From positions 2,418,001 through 2,482,000 of the forward strand of contig CAVNZM010000003.1 in NCBI GenBank assembly GCA_963693365.1: 64,000 nucleotides of DNA, read 5' to 3'. Origin of the DNA: Amoebidium appalachense (lineage: Eukaryota; Ichthyosporea). Positions 38,455 to 62,694 of this stretch are shown here, one piece after another. Every line of letters starts with the position of its first letter. The stretch's first letter is position 1. Below the pieces are notes generated by a model. That model was not told the origin of the DNA and ran no database searches. It saw only the letters and a list, made by a program, of their open reading frames with translations. Position numbers and translations under genes: made by a program.

Positions 38455-38921
38455 ATATAGGAAACGGGCAGGATTCGATCATTTGAGAGTGTGGGAAACC
38501 CCGGGGTGGGGACCCGGGGCCCCGTGGAAGGAATAGACATGAGGTTAGAGTGGGGGTGACAGATAGGAGTTTAGAGTGAGAGGATAGACGGGAGTTTTTA
38601 GTACGGTGATACTATCAGTTTTTAGTGGGGGGATAGACGGGGGTTAATTGAATTGGGGGGAGGTTCATAGACAGGAGTTTAAAGTGGAAGGAACAAACGG
38701 GAGTTTTAAGTGGGCGGGAATCCATACACGGGAGCTTATACTCTGTAGTGTGGGGGGACACACGGGAATTTTCAGCCGGGGGGACGGGGTCCATATATAT
38801 ACAGGAGTTTAAAGTGAGGGGATAGACAAGGGTTAAAGGTGGTGAGTGGGCCGGGGGGGGCGGGGGGGGAGGGGGGGGGGGGGGGGTGTGGGGGGGGCAG
38901 ACAGGAGTTCATAGTGGAGGT

Positions 38922-38956
<35 letters not shown>

Positions 38957-39078
38957 TTATATACCCTATCTAAAGCTTGGAGAGGGAGGCAGGCGGGGGA
39001 GGGGGGGGGGGGGGGATGCCGCCTGGTTAAGCCTGCGCTCCCCCTCCCCCTCCCCCTCCCCTGCGCCATATGGCTATA

Positions 39079-39119
<41 letters not shown>

Positions 39120-41747
39120 CGCATACGCACTAACCAGACCCTGGTTAGCCACGATAGTGGCCCCCATCCCCCCTCCCCAAAACCCAATAACATTACACCC
39201 GCGCATGATATAACTCACCCAGGTGAACACGTTCAATTCTGGTGCAGTAGTTGGCACACACATACACAAGCTCTCACACACACACACACAAAAACCTACA
39301 CACACACACAAGCACAGCCACACACACAGCACACACACATCCAACCCACTGGCAAAAGAGAGTGGTGTAATGACCCAAGCAATTTCCTTTTAGGCAAAAA
39401 AACGACTCTAAGCCGCTATAGTAACAAACCCTCTTCAGGTTACACCTCCCCTTCCTCTCGCAAAACCACTGTCTACTTGCTATCGTGCTTGAATGTACCC
39501 CTCGGATCCCCCACCCCCCTCCTCCCTCCCTCCGCGCCAATGCCCGTTCTCCTCCCTCCCCCTCACTCCTGCCTGTTCCCTTCTCCTCCTCCGCCCCCCT
39601 CTTACCCCCACTGTCTCTCTCTCTCTCTCCCTCTCTTCCCCCCCCCCTCCCCCCTCCCCCCGCCTCCCCCCCGTCTTCCCCCTCTGGCCCGGCACCTCCT
39701 CACCCACCACTTCCGAATATTCCAGAGCTGCATATTTTCACAGATTCGGTGGCACACATCGACCCACAAACTCGCACAAACACCGTACACGCAAACAAAA
39801 ACACATTCACGGCACAGGTTGGTGTCACTGTGGTTTAACGATAACTGGTTTTCTCGAACATATGCGCCCCGTTGAGTTATCCGTTTATTTACCCAATGGC
39901 ATCTGGACAGAGCCAGTTGGTGTGCTATCCTCTTGCAGCGCAACATCTTCGCTGAAGCAACAAATGAAAAATGCAGCCTGATTTCTGCTAGTGCTAAAAT
40001 TATTATTGCAGAGTCCGCCTTCTCTGACCTTCAAAAGTCAGATCTCCAATTTTTCAGGCATATATTGCTTTGGTAATCGTAGATGAGATGCATGCTTTAA
40101 TTTGCCCCAGTGTACTGAGAAGGACTGCCCTAGAATGTTGTCCACAGTGTGCCTTGGCACGGCGTAAGCACTTTTCTATCGCCAGAACTCTTGGCTCGAA
40201 AGGGTAGACCCGGCAAGGGAATAGAACCTACAAACATGCATATGCCGAGTCATATGGTAGCGTGGCAGTTGTTTTAAATTTCATACTATAAGCTATTTAC
40301 TCACATGCCATGTACTTGACCCCCGTGTAATAACACGGTTAACGACAAGAAGGGAAACACGGTTGGGAAAGGAGTGAATCAGCAAGTAATTAGTAGGAAT
40401 CACCCTATTGGTTTCTCCCGTCCCCAACAGTCAACGTGTGAAGGCTGCGGCAACAACACAAAGTTGCACGTGGTGGGCGCCTCGTGAACCACATCGGCAA
40501 TAGCTGGCCGTGTTACCAAACCAATCGTATGCTGCTTAGATTATCACTGGAATGCCAAGGAAACAGCCCCCACAGCGAAAATACTCTCCAAGGCAATTTT
40601 TGAAACAAGCAAATGTGGGACTTGAGTGGGCAGTGGGCACAGGGACACTTCCTCTTCTGAATTTTCATCCAAAATGACTTTCAAACTTTATTTGAACAGA
40701 TTTTTTGCTATAATCAATCATAATTAACAAATTTAATTATAAGCTTGCGAATGTAGTATATTGCAAGGTCATGAATATTAGAAAACTCGTAGCAAATTTG
40801 GGAGCTTCGGAGGACTATAAAATGCGATCTGCCATTGGTGTTTGCTAATGAGTGACATCGGCAGCCGAATCGTGCTTGGCTACTCCGGGGGCTGAGGACT
40901 GTCATGGAAGTTGCAAAGTCACAAGCATGTGTTCATTTTATCAATTCAATAAATAAAAGACCAGAAGAACAAACTTATATCTACAGCTGTTAGACGGAGG
41001 GTATTTTTAAAGACAAATCAAAGAAATCAAAACGTATACGGAAGGTTTCCCGCACACGCATCCCGGGCTTCCCCAGGAAAACAGCGGCACCCCATACCTG
41101 GGCTCTGGGATCGTTTATAATTATACAGCAAATTTATTTTTTAATAACAACATATTTTCTCGAACTTTTGGCAAACATCTCTCTTAAGAATAACTTTTCC
41201 TCGATTCATAATGGTACACTTGCAGTATTTAAGTTATATGAAACAAAGATTTCATGCCATATGTGTGACGCATATGCTTTATTGTTCTCGATTATCAATA
41301 ATTTATCATAACCCGGGATAGTTATTTGAGCTCTACACTTTAGTGAAGGGGGTCTCAACTAACTGGATTGCATTCTTACAATCAAAAGTAACTTACTGCA
41401 GTGCTGGACGCATGAGATGGCGTTTGCCGGGGCTAAAAACTATCAGATGATTGGTACCGGTGTAAGTGAAATGCTAGGATTAGTTACAGTAAAAAAGAAA
41501 AAGGGGTGCTTGACGGTCTTTTTCGACCTATTGCTTCAATATTTATTTTAGAAACATTTTTTGGCAGCAAATCTTTCATTTTTTGTTTTTTGCATGAAGA
41601 AACAATAAATCGGAAATGACTCATGGCAACGAGGGCTGTGGTCAAAAATAGACAAAATAAGGCTGCAATATGAGTGGCTGTATATCACGAATCGTAAACC
41701 ATCCACAAGATGACCCCAAACGACGCATGATGCAGCCCCCCCCGCAA
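37913..41747. other. Gene-poor spacer
   Basis: Contains a 57-base G-run (38396-38453), a degenerate minisatellite (38520-38910), further G- and C-runs to 39120 and (CA)n near 39260-39330. About 2 kb (39850-41747) of AT-rich unique sequence has no microsatellites. Open frames at 39340-39490 and 39700-39870 lack consistent splice signals. No gene is supported. Confidence 0.6.
38520..38910 (+). repeat. Degenerate minisatellite, ACGGGAGTTTTAAGTG type
   Basis: About ten units of 30-40 bp around GATAGACRGGAGTTTAAAGTG, each followed by a G-run. It lies just downstream of PUSL1. Confidence 0.75.
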
Positions 41748-42071
41748 TATATAAAGATAAGACTTCGTACTTTTTCAGTATTCGAAATCAACGCACATCA
41801 ACGTGTTACTTCTGCAATCGACATAGCCGCACCCAGAAGTCCTGGAAGAACATCAACACATTTTACACCATATATTATTCAAGTAACCCACTACACAGTC
41901 TTCATCATGGGTTGCCAGTGGAACTACCGCCAGGTGCACACGTCCACGCGTGCTGCGACCCGTGCCACCCCTGTTCGCTCCGCCGCCAGCGCTGCCCTCT
42001 TGGCAGCAAGCGCCATCACGCTCATCGCAGTTGGCATCTCAGCAACGAGACAACAACAACGCAGCATCTAA
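41748..42071 (+). CDS. Possible small membrane protein, 54 residues
   Basis: TATATAAAG at 41748-41756 is followed by an ATG at 41907 and a 54-codon frame to a TAA at 42069-42071. The N-terminal half is Arg/Thr-rich (MGCQWNYRQVH, TRAATRAT). The C-terminal half has a hydrophobic segment ASAALLAASAITLIAVGIS of about 19 residues and a short polar tail. It could be a small tail-anchored or mitochondrial membrane protein. An upstream in-frame ATG lies at 41670, before the TATA box. There is no family match, and a chance ORF is possible. Confidence 0.3.
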   Translation, partial: YIKIRLRTFSVFEINAHQRVTSAIDIAAPRSPGRTSTHFTPYIIQVTHYTVFIMGCQWNYRQVHTSTRAATRATPVRSAASAALLAASAITLIAVGISATRQQQRSI

Positions 42072-42273
42072 AGCGATGGCTCTCAAAGTTGCTTGTTGAA
42101 AATGCTCTGCTTCTTCTCCTTACAAGCTGTGGAGATGCACGCCACCAGACCTTCAGTTGGTGGTTTCAGACGTTCTAATTGGCACTTGCAGAGGTCAAGA
42201 TACGGCGTGCATGAAAGATATCCTCGAGCTCCGTACGTGAACAAATGTTAGTCTTGTGTTTCTGATGTATGAG

Positions 42274-42327
42274 CGGAGCGCAGGCGCTCCGTAAGACGGT
42301 CTATACTTTGTAGGCGAAGCAGCCTAC
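42274..42327. other. Two hairpins downstream of the small ORF
   Basis: 42274-42291 is CGGAGCGC-AG-GCGCTCCG, a perfect 8-bp stem. 42310-42327 is GTAGGC-GAAGCA-GCCTAC, a 6-bp stem. They are 18 nt apart. They may be an RNA 3'-end structure or a protein-binding site. Confidence 0.35.
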
Positions 42328-42733
42328 CTTTTTAACCAGGTGATGTGATTTGTGCTTAAAGGGGTATGAAGAGCAGCATATGTTGCTTGTGCCTTTTACA
42401 CGGTCTCAAATATATGTATGGGCGCATCGCGGGCGGTGTTGAAAGCCCCACTTCTGTTGTAAATAAAACCATATTTCAGTTCACTATGGCGGGTTTTCGT
42501 CAGATCTATTATTGGTTGAACAATCTCTTGTCATCTACTACATGTTGGTCTGCAACCTGGCGCCGGCTGGTGGGTGTGTGAGGGTGCAAACTGGTTTTTT
42601 GCCAACGTTCTATCTCCACAGATGGTGCTTTCTCGACAATTGTTGAATCAACTACACTGAAAATTTGCGCCAGGGTGCACACACACAAGCACGCGCGCAA
42701 AAACCACGCACTCACATATAGCCACCAGCCGCC

Positions 42734-42874
42734 ATGTACTGGCAGACATTCCGCAAACAGAATTCTGACTATCGATTTTGCTACAGTGAAAACCGCGCTG
42801 CTCAACCCATCCTCAATAACAGCCTCCTTCTTTCAAAAGCGCTTAGCACCCACTCCCCTTTTCCAATACGTCAG
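42734..42874 (+). CDS. Possible first exon, product unknown
   Basis: ATG in context GCCATGT, 47 codons (MYWQTFRKQNSDYRFCYSEN...) ending in CAG before GTGAGG. No following exon could be joined and no family is recognised. Confidence 0.22.
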
Positions 42875-43221
42875 GTGAGGTTCGAATCTACTCTACTGCA
42901 AACTTGCCATTTTCAGCTTGAAAAGCGGACGGATGCGATTTTGTTCTGTGTGTCGTTCCGTAGTTTCTCAAGTAGTTTTCTATTATTATAGTTCCCACAG
43001 TCAAAGTGCATATGGAAAAAGCGCATCATGGTATGGACATGTGTACACTATGTATGTACACACCTGGAGCCACCAACATTATGCTCCGCTTCCTTTCTTC
43101 CGGTATTTTGAGCTCTTTTTTGGAAGCTGAGTTGTGTGTCTTTTAGTGCCCATGTGTGTGTGCCTGTGCATGCATTGTGGGGATCCGAGGGGGGAGGGCC
43201 GGAAGAAGGTTGGGGGTAAGG

Positions 43222-43266
<45 letters not shown>

Positions 43267-43525
43267 ATATAAGGCATACCATATTGAGCGCACTTATGGC
43301 TACGGTATACAATTCACTTGAGATGTATTTGAGGGCCAATTTCTTTCCTGGTTTTTTCCCCGTTACGTTGTCAGCAGAATATTATGCTGTGACAGATACT
43401 AAAAGGCACATTTTGTACTTTCGAAGTTCAACTTTTCATTTTTCCTCGTCGTATGTAAGTATATGTGAGTATATGTAAGTCTAGACTGGATAGGTGGGAA
43501 CGTCGTTGGTGGGAGGGAAGGGGGG

Positions 43526-43578
<53 letters not shown>

Positions 43579-43705
43579 AGGAGGGGTTACACTTCCAGTG
43601 GGGAATTCACAAATCAAAATCCCTTGCCCTTCCCCCCCCCCCCCCCCCCCCCTACACACACACAAACACAACGCCTAATCTTATACGGTGGTGGTCCCCC
43701 CTTCT

Positions 43706-43744
<39 letters not shown>

Positions 43745-44011
43745 TCCCCGTCCCCCACCCACCCCTGCACTCTTTCCTCCCTTCTCCCCGGATATCCACC
43801 AATTTCGAATGGTTGTGTTCACACTAGTGTGCACTTATGTGCGCATACGCGCGTGTGTGTGTTTGTGTGTGTGTGCGTGTGTGCGCGCCCGCGCTTGCAT
43901 GTGGTTGTGTGTGTGTGAGCATGTGCTTGTGTGCGCATGTGCAGTAATATGTGCCATGGTGTGTGTGTGTGTGTGTGTGTGTGTGTCGCAAGTGTCACGA
44001 GATGTTGGTTG

Positions 44012-44102
<91 letters not shown>

Positions 44103-44405
44103 AAAATGTGGTATGTGTTTACACAGTGTGTGTTTTCAAGCTGTATTTTTCTGTGTAGTTTGCGTACTGTACCTTTGCCTGCCTGGAGGGCACACACAGA
44201 CGTATTGTTGGTGTATCCGATCATAGAATTACTATGGTGACATGTTTATGTGTGTGGGCTAGTGTTTGTGTGGGTGGGTGGGTGCTGGCTGTTTGCTGTT
44301 GGCTACTATGCAGGCATACATGTATGGTGTTTGTACCGTGCAGAGAGAGAGTGATTTTCTTATTCTATTTATTTATTTATTTATTTTTATTTTATTTTAT
44401 TTTTT

Positions 44406-44442
<37 letters not shown>

Positions 44443-44989
44443 AGGGGGGGGGTGATAGAGACGCCGGGAAGAGACGGAAAGTGATAGAGAAATTGAAATG
44501 GGGAGAAATTGTGTGTGCACAGAGATCCTTGTGCATGCGCAAGTGTCACACGGGTGCCTTTAATCTTGCAATCGGTGAGTGCAGGGTCCGTGGAATTAGT
44601 TCGGTTAACGTGCAGTGTAGGTTTTGGTAGACCCCAGCAACAAGGGTGGGTGGGCGTGTTGGTTGGGTAGTGTTTTGGTAGGCGGGTGAGGGGAGAGGCG
44701 GGAAGGGGGGGGGGGTTGCCCGTACAGTCGGTGCACGTCAGTGCCCACACATGCCATGACACTGCAGCAGACAAAAACAAACTTTCGAACTCACAGCAAT
44801 TACATACCGGTAAATGCTCAGCTCGACGCGTGATAAGCCCTTTAGAGTCCACGATAAAGTACATGGGAGCTAGAGAAGGTCTTATTTAAAGAACAGAAGT
44901 AGCCAGACGTATGCGCGCCTTCAAATTCACTGACAGACTGATGATCCCAAACACCACTGGCATCCGGATGATATTTAATCGATATGTAG

Positions 44990-45035
<46 letters not shown>

Positions 45036-46256
45036 ACACACACACACACACCCACCCACCCACACCCACATCCCCCCCCACACACACACACCGTGACACA
45101 CACACACATGCATCATGTACACATGTACTCACACATGTGACACACACACGTGCACACACGCATGCGTATACATGGTACGCATGAGCAACAAACGACATAT
45201 GAATGGCATGGCCGCTATAAGTTTAACTCACAGGCTGCCACATCATTCATGATAAGGTTAGAGTTACAGGAAGCTTCATGTTTAATCTGAATCTATGTCT
45301 CATAAAATAATTAGCACATACACCGGCCAAATCATAGTACATGTATGCACGCGTGCGCACACATGATGAGCACACACATCAGCATCACGTATATATGTGC
45401 GGTAAGTTTGAAGACAGGCGCACACAAGCCCCCCCCCCCCCCCCCCCCCCTCCCTTCCCAACACACACATGTGTACACATATGCACACACACTAGTACTA
45501 GTCAGAGACACGTGTCACAAAACCAACCCTGAGCGACCCTGAGCACGACCAGCGAGCCCTGTGACACCGTTACGCACACACACACATCCATTGAATTTCG
45601 GAAACACAGTCACACCCAATCGCAACAAACACAGTGTCGCGTACAGTCACACACACTGCCACACACACCTGTACACACCAACACCTTCAGAGGGCAGTGA
45701 CACCCACCCACCCACCGACAATCGAATCATAACCCCCCCCCCCCCCCCCCCCCCCAACCAATTTGAATCACGCATTATCTACACGGTGCCTATAATTCTG
45801 GCCCAGTGAGGCAGCTATAATAGCATCTGCCTCCCCGCATCCGTCTCTTCGGGGGATTCGAATCATGAGACCTATGATGGGGACACACTTTGTATGCACC
45901 AAGGGCCTTCATGCACAATACCACCCCCCCCCCTCTCCCCCCCCAACAAAAAAAACAGAACAAACAAACAAACAAAAAAACAAACAAACACAAAAAACAA
46001 AAAAGGAACAAAAAAATTTAAAACAAGGGACATGTTTATCTAGGGAATCACTCCTCAAAACAAGAAGTGTAATCCGTACACCATTCGTTAACTCGGACAC
46101 CGTTCCTTTTTTTTTGCAAGCACAACATGTGCTGGCATACTTTACTTAATCCGCACATCAAACCTTCAAACCACACCTCGAGTGTAGTATTATTAGTATC
46201 CACACAAGTGAACACACACACACATACACTCGAGAAAACGAAAATAGAACACGCGC
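42875..46256. other. No gene seen; C/G-runs and (TG)n
   Basis: Contains G-runs (43226-43263, 43530-43577), C-runs (43632-43651, 43706-43743), (TG)n at 44013-44101, G-runs at 44407-44440, C-runs at 44991-45033 and 45430-45450, CA-rich tracts, and an A-rich segment at 45945-46025. It is the downstream side of both PUSL1 (plus) and NDUFV2 (minus). Confidence 0.6.
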
Positions 46257-55647
<9,391 letters not shown>

Positions 55648-55947
55648 ATGTATCAAGACGACTACCACTATGGGTAAGTGCCCCCCCCCCCCCCCCCCCC
55701 CCTCTCCTCCCCCCATCCCCCCAGGGGAATAGGTCGAAACTCGGGTACTGTGGATGACGTGGGCCCCCCCTGAGGATGGGCTCTGCTTATTATGCATACT
55801 CTTTATGTATGGCTTGCATTCTGCATCGTGTTATCCGTTTGTTCTTGTGTACTTCGTACTTTTTGACGCATTCAAAACCCCCCCTCCCCCCCCCCCCAAA
55901 AAAAAAAAAAAACAAACAAAAAAAAAACAGACACGGGTGCGCGCATG

Positions 55948-56000
<53 letters not shown>

Positions 56001-56460
56001 TTGAGAGGCTTCTTGCGTTTGTGATGCGTGTGCACACATATGGGCGTGCCTTACTTGAGATTCCTTTTCTTCACGAGTCTTAATCTCATGTTAGAACCCC
56101 CCCCCCCCCCTCCCCCCCCTTCCCCCCTTCCGCCTCCCACTCCCCCTATTCTCCTGTACCCCACTCATTTTGTGTGTTACTTCCGTTGACCCCCCCTCCG
56201 CCCCCCGGCTCCATTCTTCCTCTTTGCAACCCCTAGGTTCACTTTCCTTCCTGGGCTCATTGCTTTGTCATCTGGTATCCTTATTACCCCCCCCCCCCCC
56301 CCCCCCCTCCCCCGGTCTCGTTTTCTCCACCTTTCAACCCTCCCTCCATTCCTCAGCCTTTTCCCTCCCTCCATTCCTGCTCCTCCCTCCCTTCCTCCCT
56401 CCCTCCCTCCCTCCTCTCTGCCCTCCCCCCCCCCCCCCCAAAAAAAAAAAACAAAAAAAC

Positions 56461-56517
<57 letters not shown>

Positions 56518-56927
56518 CCATTCTCTTTCCCCGAACACACAACCACAGACACAGACACAAGCACACACTTCATCACCCCCCCCCCCCCCCCCCCCCCCCC
56601 ATCTTTCTCCCATTCCTTGGGTGGCCCATTCTGCCCCATCTCTTGCATCTTCATCCGTTGGCCTTCATGTTGCCCGTGTCATTACCTTTGTTCCGGGGTT
56701 TTTTCCCGGGCCTTTCCCCTACCAACCACACATGCACCACCCTGCACGTGCACACACACACACACGCACACGCACACGCACACGCACGCACTCGCGCACG
56801 CACACACACACACGCACACATGCACACACAGACACACGTGCGCGCGCACGTATGCATGCGCGCGCACGCACACACGTGCACAGTCACGCATATGCGCATG
56901 CACACACACACACACAGACACACACAT

Positions 56928-57005
<78 letters not shown>

Positions 57006-57201
57006 AACACAAACATACCCTTCCCCCCCCCCCCCCCCCCCCCCTACTCCCTCCATCTCCTTGGGTGAGCAAGAAAAAGAGAAAGGGAGAGAGACACAGA
57101 ATGTGAAAGGAACTACCAACCCACCCATCTAATCTCACAGCCCACAATGTTCAAACCGCCGTATCGTTTTTTCTACCAAATGTCCCTTCCCCATTCACTT
57201 C

Positions 57202-57241
<40 letters not shown>

Positions 57242-57612
57242 CCCTCCCCTTATGTGTCAACATATCCCACATATCTCAATTTTTCCCCTTTCCCATTTCT
57301 CTCCTCTCTGCAGATCGACCAATCACATGGACCACGATGGGGACCAAGGGTGGGCCCCAGCGGATGGCGAGGTGGTGGAGGGTGGGGAGGAGGGGTTTGA
57401 GTCAATGGGGACGGTGGAAGAACTGAGCCAGAAGATGAGTGAGATAGACGCGGTTATGGAGGCAAACGTGTCTGATGTCTTGAACGGGTATGTGTGTGTT
57501 TGCTTTCCATCCGTTTTCCAAGCGCACAGTTAGAAGGGGGGTGGGGAGGGAGGGAAGGGGGGGGGTGATGGGGTGATGGGAAGTGAAAGGGGGCGGTGGC
57601 AGTGGTGGTGGT

Positions 57613-57644
<32 letters not shown>

Positions 57645-58048
57645 CGGGGAGGGGGGGGGGGAGGGGGAGGAATGAGCGAGGGGGGGGTGGAGGGAGGGAA
57701 GGGGGATATATACACAGAGGGAAAAGGGGGTGGAGGTGGGGAAAGGAAGGAATGATTTGTCCTATTTTTTATGATTTCTTTCTTTCTTTTTTTTTTTTGT
57801 GGGGGGGGGGGGGGGGGGGGGGGTATGCGTGTGTATGGAGGAAGCGATGTATGTATGCATGATTGTGGGTGTGTGTGGGGGGGTGCTTGGGGCCGAAGGG
57901 AATGGAGAGGGGAGAGGGGGGGGGGTGGGGGAGATGGGGGAGGTGGGGGGTTTGGTAGGAAGGGGGTGGGAGGAAGGGGGAGGTGTGGAAAGGGGGGGGG
58001 GGGGGGGGGGGAGGGGGTTGGTCAAAGGGGCTGGTAGGAAGAGGGGAA

Positions 58049-58086
<38 letters not shown>

Positions 58087-58266
58087 GAGAGAGGTCGGAG
58101 GGAGAAGAATACGGTGGATCGGGGGCCGGCTGTTCATGTCTCGCCACCTCTTCATGACCATGTCTGTACACATTCACGGACACGTTTGTCCGTTGGCAAA
58201 CACATCCGTAAGGAAACATGGTTGCGCGCGCACGGACAGTCATGCTTACCCCGACACGGTGCTCAT

Positions 58267-58331
<65 letters not shown>

Positions 58332-58451
58332 CATGCACGTGCAGGTGGCTGCAGTTGCAGCAGGACCCCGTGCAGGCCGTGGAGCTATTGGGCAACAGCT
58401 ACCGTGGACTGGCCCAGATGGCAAACCTCATGGCCGACTGGCTGCAGTCCA

Positions 58452-58533
<82 letters not shown>

Positions 58534-59216
58534 TGTTTGTGTGTGGCTGTGTGTGTGTGTGGGGGGGGAGGGAGGGGGGGGGGGGGGGGGGGAGGGGGCA
58601 TGTTTGTGTGTGGCTGTGTGTGTGTGTGGGGAGGGGGGGGGGGGGGGGGGGGGGGGGAGGGGGGGCATGTTTGTGGGTGGGTGAGGTGTGTGTGTGTCTG
58701 GGTGTGGGTGTGGGTGTGGGTGTGGGTGGGGGGGTGAGTGGGAGGGGGGGAGGGGGTTTTGTACGTTGGCGTGTTAAGGTGAGAGGGGAGGGTAGGGGGA
58801 TAATGAGGGGAGGGGAGGGGGATATTATTTATTTTTTCTAAGGATCGGGATGATGGGGGGGGGGGGGGGGGGAGGGGGTTGGAAGGTGGGAGGTGGGTGT
58901 AGGAGAGTTTTTTTTCTGGGGAGGGGGTTGGGGTTGGGTGGGGGGGGGGAGATTGAAATATGAGGGTCATAAATAGGGGGAGAGGGGAATGGAATGGGTT
59001 AAAACAGGAACACAGAAGGGCTGGTGCTGAGGTGTAGGGGAGGGGCCTTCCGGGGGGATCCGGAGGAGGAGGAAGGGGGGGGGGGGGGGGGGGGGGAGGG
59101 GGGGGATGTTGGTTATGTCTTAAGTTTTACCTGTGCTTCTAAAGGGTTCTGTGTATTCCCAGTGATGGGTGTGTGCCAATCAGAAATAGTGGTGCAGGCA
59201 CTGTACTGTAGCGGTT

Positions 59217-59256
<40 letters not shown>

Positions 59257-59553
59257 CACCCACACACGAGCAAGCACACGTGCACACACACACACACAGA
59301 CGCGCACAAACATTCACACGCAAGCTAGAGGAGTGGAGAAAGAAAGGGCTAGTACGATGGCATGCATACTAGTTATGAGGTTTTCTTTGTTGCACAGGCC
59401 CATTATCAATCTACATATCCGCCTTTGCTTCTGCACCGTTTCTTTATCGTAAACATGTATTCCGAACTCTGTGATACATGCTAACCTTTCCTCCCCCCTC
59501 CCAGTCCCCCCCTCCCTCCCTCTTCCTCCCGCCCCCCCCCCCCCCACACACAC

Positions 59554-59619
<66 letters not shown>

Positions 59620-59750
59620 TTTTTTTCCTTTCTGTTGCAGGTGCGGAGCTTACCGAGGTGCAGAAGTCGATGGAGGAGTTTGTAACGACACTCATTTTGG
59701 ATAACTTTGACCCCGTAGAGGTAGACCAGTACTTTCAGGACGACACGCAG

Positions 59751-59843
<93 letters not shown>

Positions 59844-60103
59844 TGCGTATGGGTGTGTGCATGTATGTGTGTGTGCGCGCACACGTGGGTGTGCTACGGT
59901 GTGTGTGTGTGTGCGTGCGTGCGTTTGTGTGTGCGTGTGTGTGCTTGCCGATGCGGATACACGTGTGTGTTGGTGAGGGTGTGCACGCGTCCATGTGTGT
60001 TCCTGTGTTCCTGTGTGCAGGGTGAAACAAGGAGGGGTTCTCCCATCAGCTTTTCCGGTTTTTGGCTTCCTCTGAGAATATTGCTCCGGACGATTAACAC
60101 CGA

Positions 60104-60134
<31 letters not shown>

Positions 60135-60790
60135 ATAGTGGGAGGGGGTAGCGGTTTTTTTTTTTTTTTTTTTTTTTTGGGGGGGGGGGGGGGGGGGGAG
60201 GGGGCAGTGCAGTAAAAGAGTGTGAGAAGAAGGAGGTGGGGAGGAGGGGAGCTGAAGGATACGAGCGTTGATAAAAGCATAACGAACATGCTGTCCAGTG
60301 CAAATTCGAAATACAAACAAGGTACCCCATCTAAATTCCGGTATTTTTGCAGTTACCGGAATGGCTCGAGCCCATGATCCACGAGCCAGCATGGAGAGCG
60401 GTGCTGTGCAAACTGTCAGAGTCGCACCCGGATTCTCTTATGCTAAAATACGCAATTCAGGTTAGAACCCCCCCCCCCCCCTCCATCCCCCCTCCACCCA
60501 TCCCCTCTTGTACCAGGGTGATCAAACCATTTCTTCAGGACATCCCCCCCCCCCCCCCTCCCCCCCCCCCCCGGGAAATTTTGGCAATGTCTCGGGACCC
60601 TCCTTCCATTTTATGGGCTCCACCAACACTGGATTCTCTTTTTGTGCTCCTCTGATCTTTGTGTGCATCTTATATGTCTATTCATCGCGGCTGAATTTTT
60701 ATGTATTAACAATATCTCGTTGGATATCCGGTGAGGCTATCTAGGCAGCTATGTCGTCGTGTCTGTGGCAATTGTGTGTGTGTGTGTGTG

Positions 60791-60837
<47 letters not shown>

Positions 60838-61485
60838 ATATATATATATCATTCTTAGTCCCGCCTGATGCCCCGAGTCAAATCAGATTTGTTCTTCTTC
60901 CTTTTGTCATTTGTCTCTTTTATCATTTTTGATTTTAATATTATTTTTATCTTCCTTTCTGATTGGGTATGTTGTGTGTGGGTGCAGAAAATATCCGATG
61001 CCGGCTACCAGACCGAGATTGCAAGTGTGTCTACCGCATCGACAGACATTGAAGGTAGAGTGCTTGTGTGGTGTGCTAACTCCAAACATAGTGCATGCAC
61101 ACACACAGCTACAAACGGATGCACACACACACAGAGCCACGTATGTGAGCACATGTAAAGCGATGACACAGAAGACATGCACATATGGTGCTAGTTTGAC
61201 CACCACGGAGTTATAGTGAGGGAGAGAAGGAGAGCACACATCAGCCTTGTATCAAGCTAACACATCTTGTATACGAAAAACATGCCCCACACACACACAC
61301 AAAGACACACTTACACATGCGCACACCCTCTAACACACATATCAACATCCCCACTCCAATGCATATCCACACACACCACATGCGCTCACGGGCTCAGACA
61401 TGTACAAGGACACGTTTACACGCACGCACATACCCCCCCCCCCCCCCCCCCCCCCCGCGTGTGCGCGTGCGCGTGCGCACGCGCG

Positions 61486-61524
<39 letters not shown>

Positions 61525-62628
61525 AGTGTTCAATCGTGTACTCCGTGGTTTCCTTCAGAATCTTCTGGACAAAACAGAGGAGGAGCTTGGACCGGCAATG
61601 ACTGACTTCACGGTAACCCCCCCCCCCCTCCCCCCCGTGTCCTCCCTGAGGATGGGCTCTGCTTATGACGCATACTGTGCACATGGCTGATGTTGCATAC
61701 TTGAATGTTTGCCTTTGCATGTGTCCTGCACCATGCTTCTCGTCGTGTATGCGTACTTTGTACCGTGTTCCGCATTCAAAACCCCCCCAGTCTTCTTTCA
61801 GAGGTGTCCTTTCAGGACAGACCACTGTGTGGAGACCGCTTTACTTCCATGCAACCGGGCATGGTTGCTCTGTGTCGTGCATCTGTAAGCACATACACAT
61901 TTTTCGCTGCACTGCATTAGTTTGCACACACATCTTCACCGTTTTGCTCACCTTGCTTGCATAAGCAACCCTGCTCGTCTTTGATCAAGACGGGTTGACC
62001 CGCCCAAGCTCAGTTGATGCTGCTGTCTGAGTTGGAGTGTCGTATATACGCGGGCTAAGGGGTCGAAACTCAGACGCAATTGATGACTTGGGTCCTCCCT
62101 GAGGATGGGCTCTGCTTATGACGCATACTGTGCACATGGCTGATGTTGCATACTTGAATGTTTGCCTTTGCATGTGTCCTGCACCATGCTTCTCGTCGTG
62201 TATGCGTACTTTGTACCGTGTTCCGCATTCAAAACCCCCCTCCCCCCTTCCCCTTAACTGCCCCCTCTCTCCCCCCCCCCTCTCCCCCCCCCCTCCCCCC
62301 CCCTCCCCCCCCCCCCCCCCCCCACCCCTCTCCCCCTTTCCCTCAACCTACCCTCCCCTTTCCCCGGCTCTTCCAGCCATGAACCGACACAACTTCCCAC
62401 CCACTGATTATGTGCCTGCGGTAACTTGTGTATATGTTCTTTATACTGAGGGGAAGCACAAGGATGCATGCAGACACACACTCACATACCTGCCCACTTA
62501 TGGCACCCATACACCCATAGAAACGAACAGGCTCGGAGTTTCCAAGGTTTCTCACACACGTGTCCACACACATACACAAAGATGGGCGCCAGCACTTGTA
62601 TGCACATACACCACACGTACACATGTGG

Positions 62629-62694
<66 letters not shown>

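Noticed and set aside
44397-44864. 155-codon minus-strand ORF downstream of NDUFV2
   Set aside because: It ends in a C-run-derived poly-Pro tail, has no splice signals, and its composition is not convincing.
45799-45875. tRNA-like sequence (TGGCCCAGTGAGG A-box-like, GGATTCGAATC B-box-like)
   Set aside because: The T-stem and acceptor stem do not pair; at best a decayed tRNA-derived relic.
57799-58737. 312-codon plus-strand Gly-rich ORF
   Set aside because: Reads G-runs and TG repeats through NELF-C/D intron 2, exon 3 and intron 3 in the wrong frame for most of its length.
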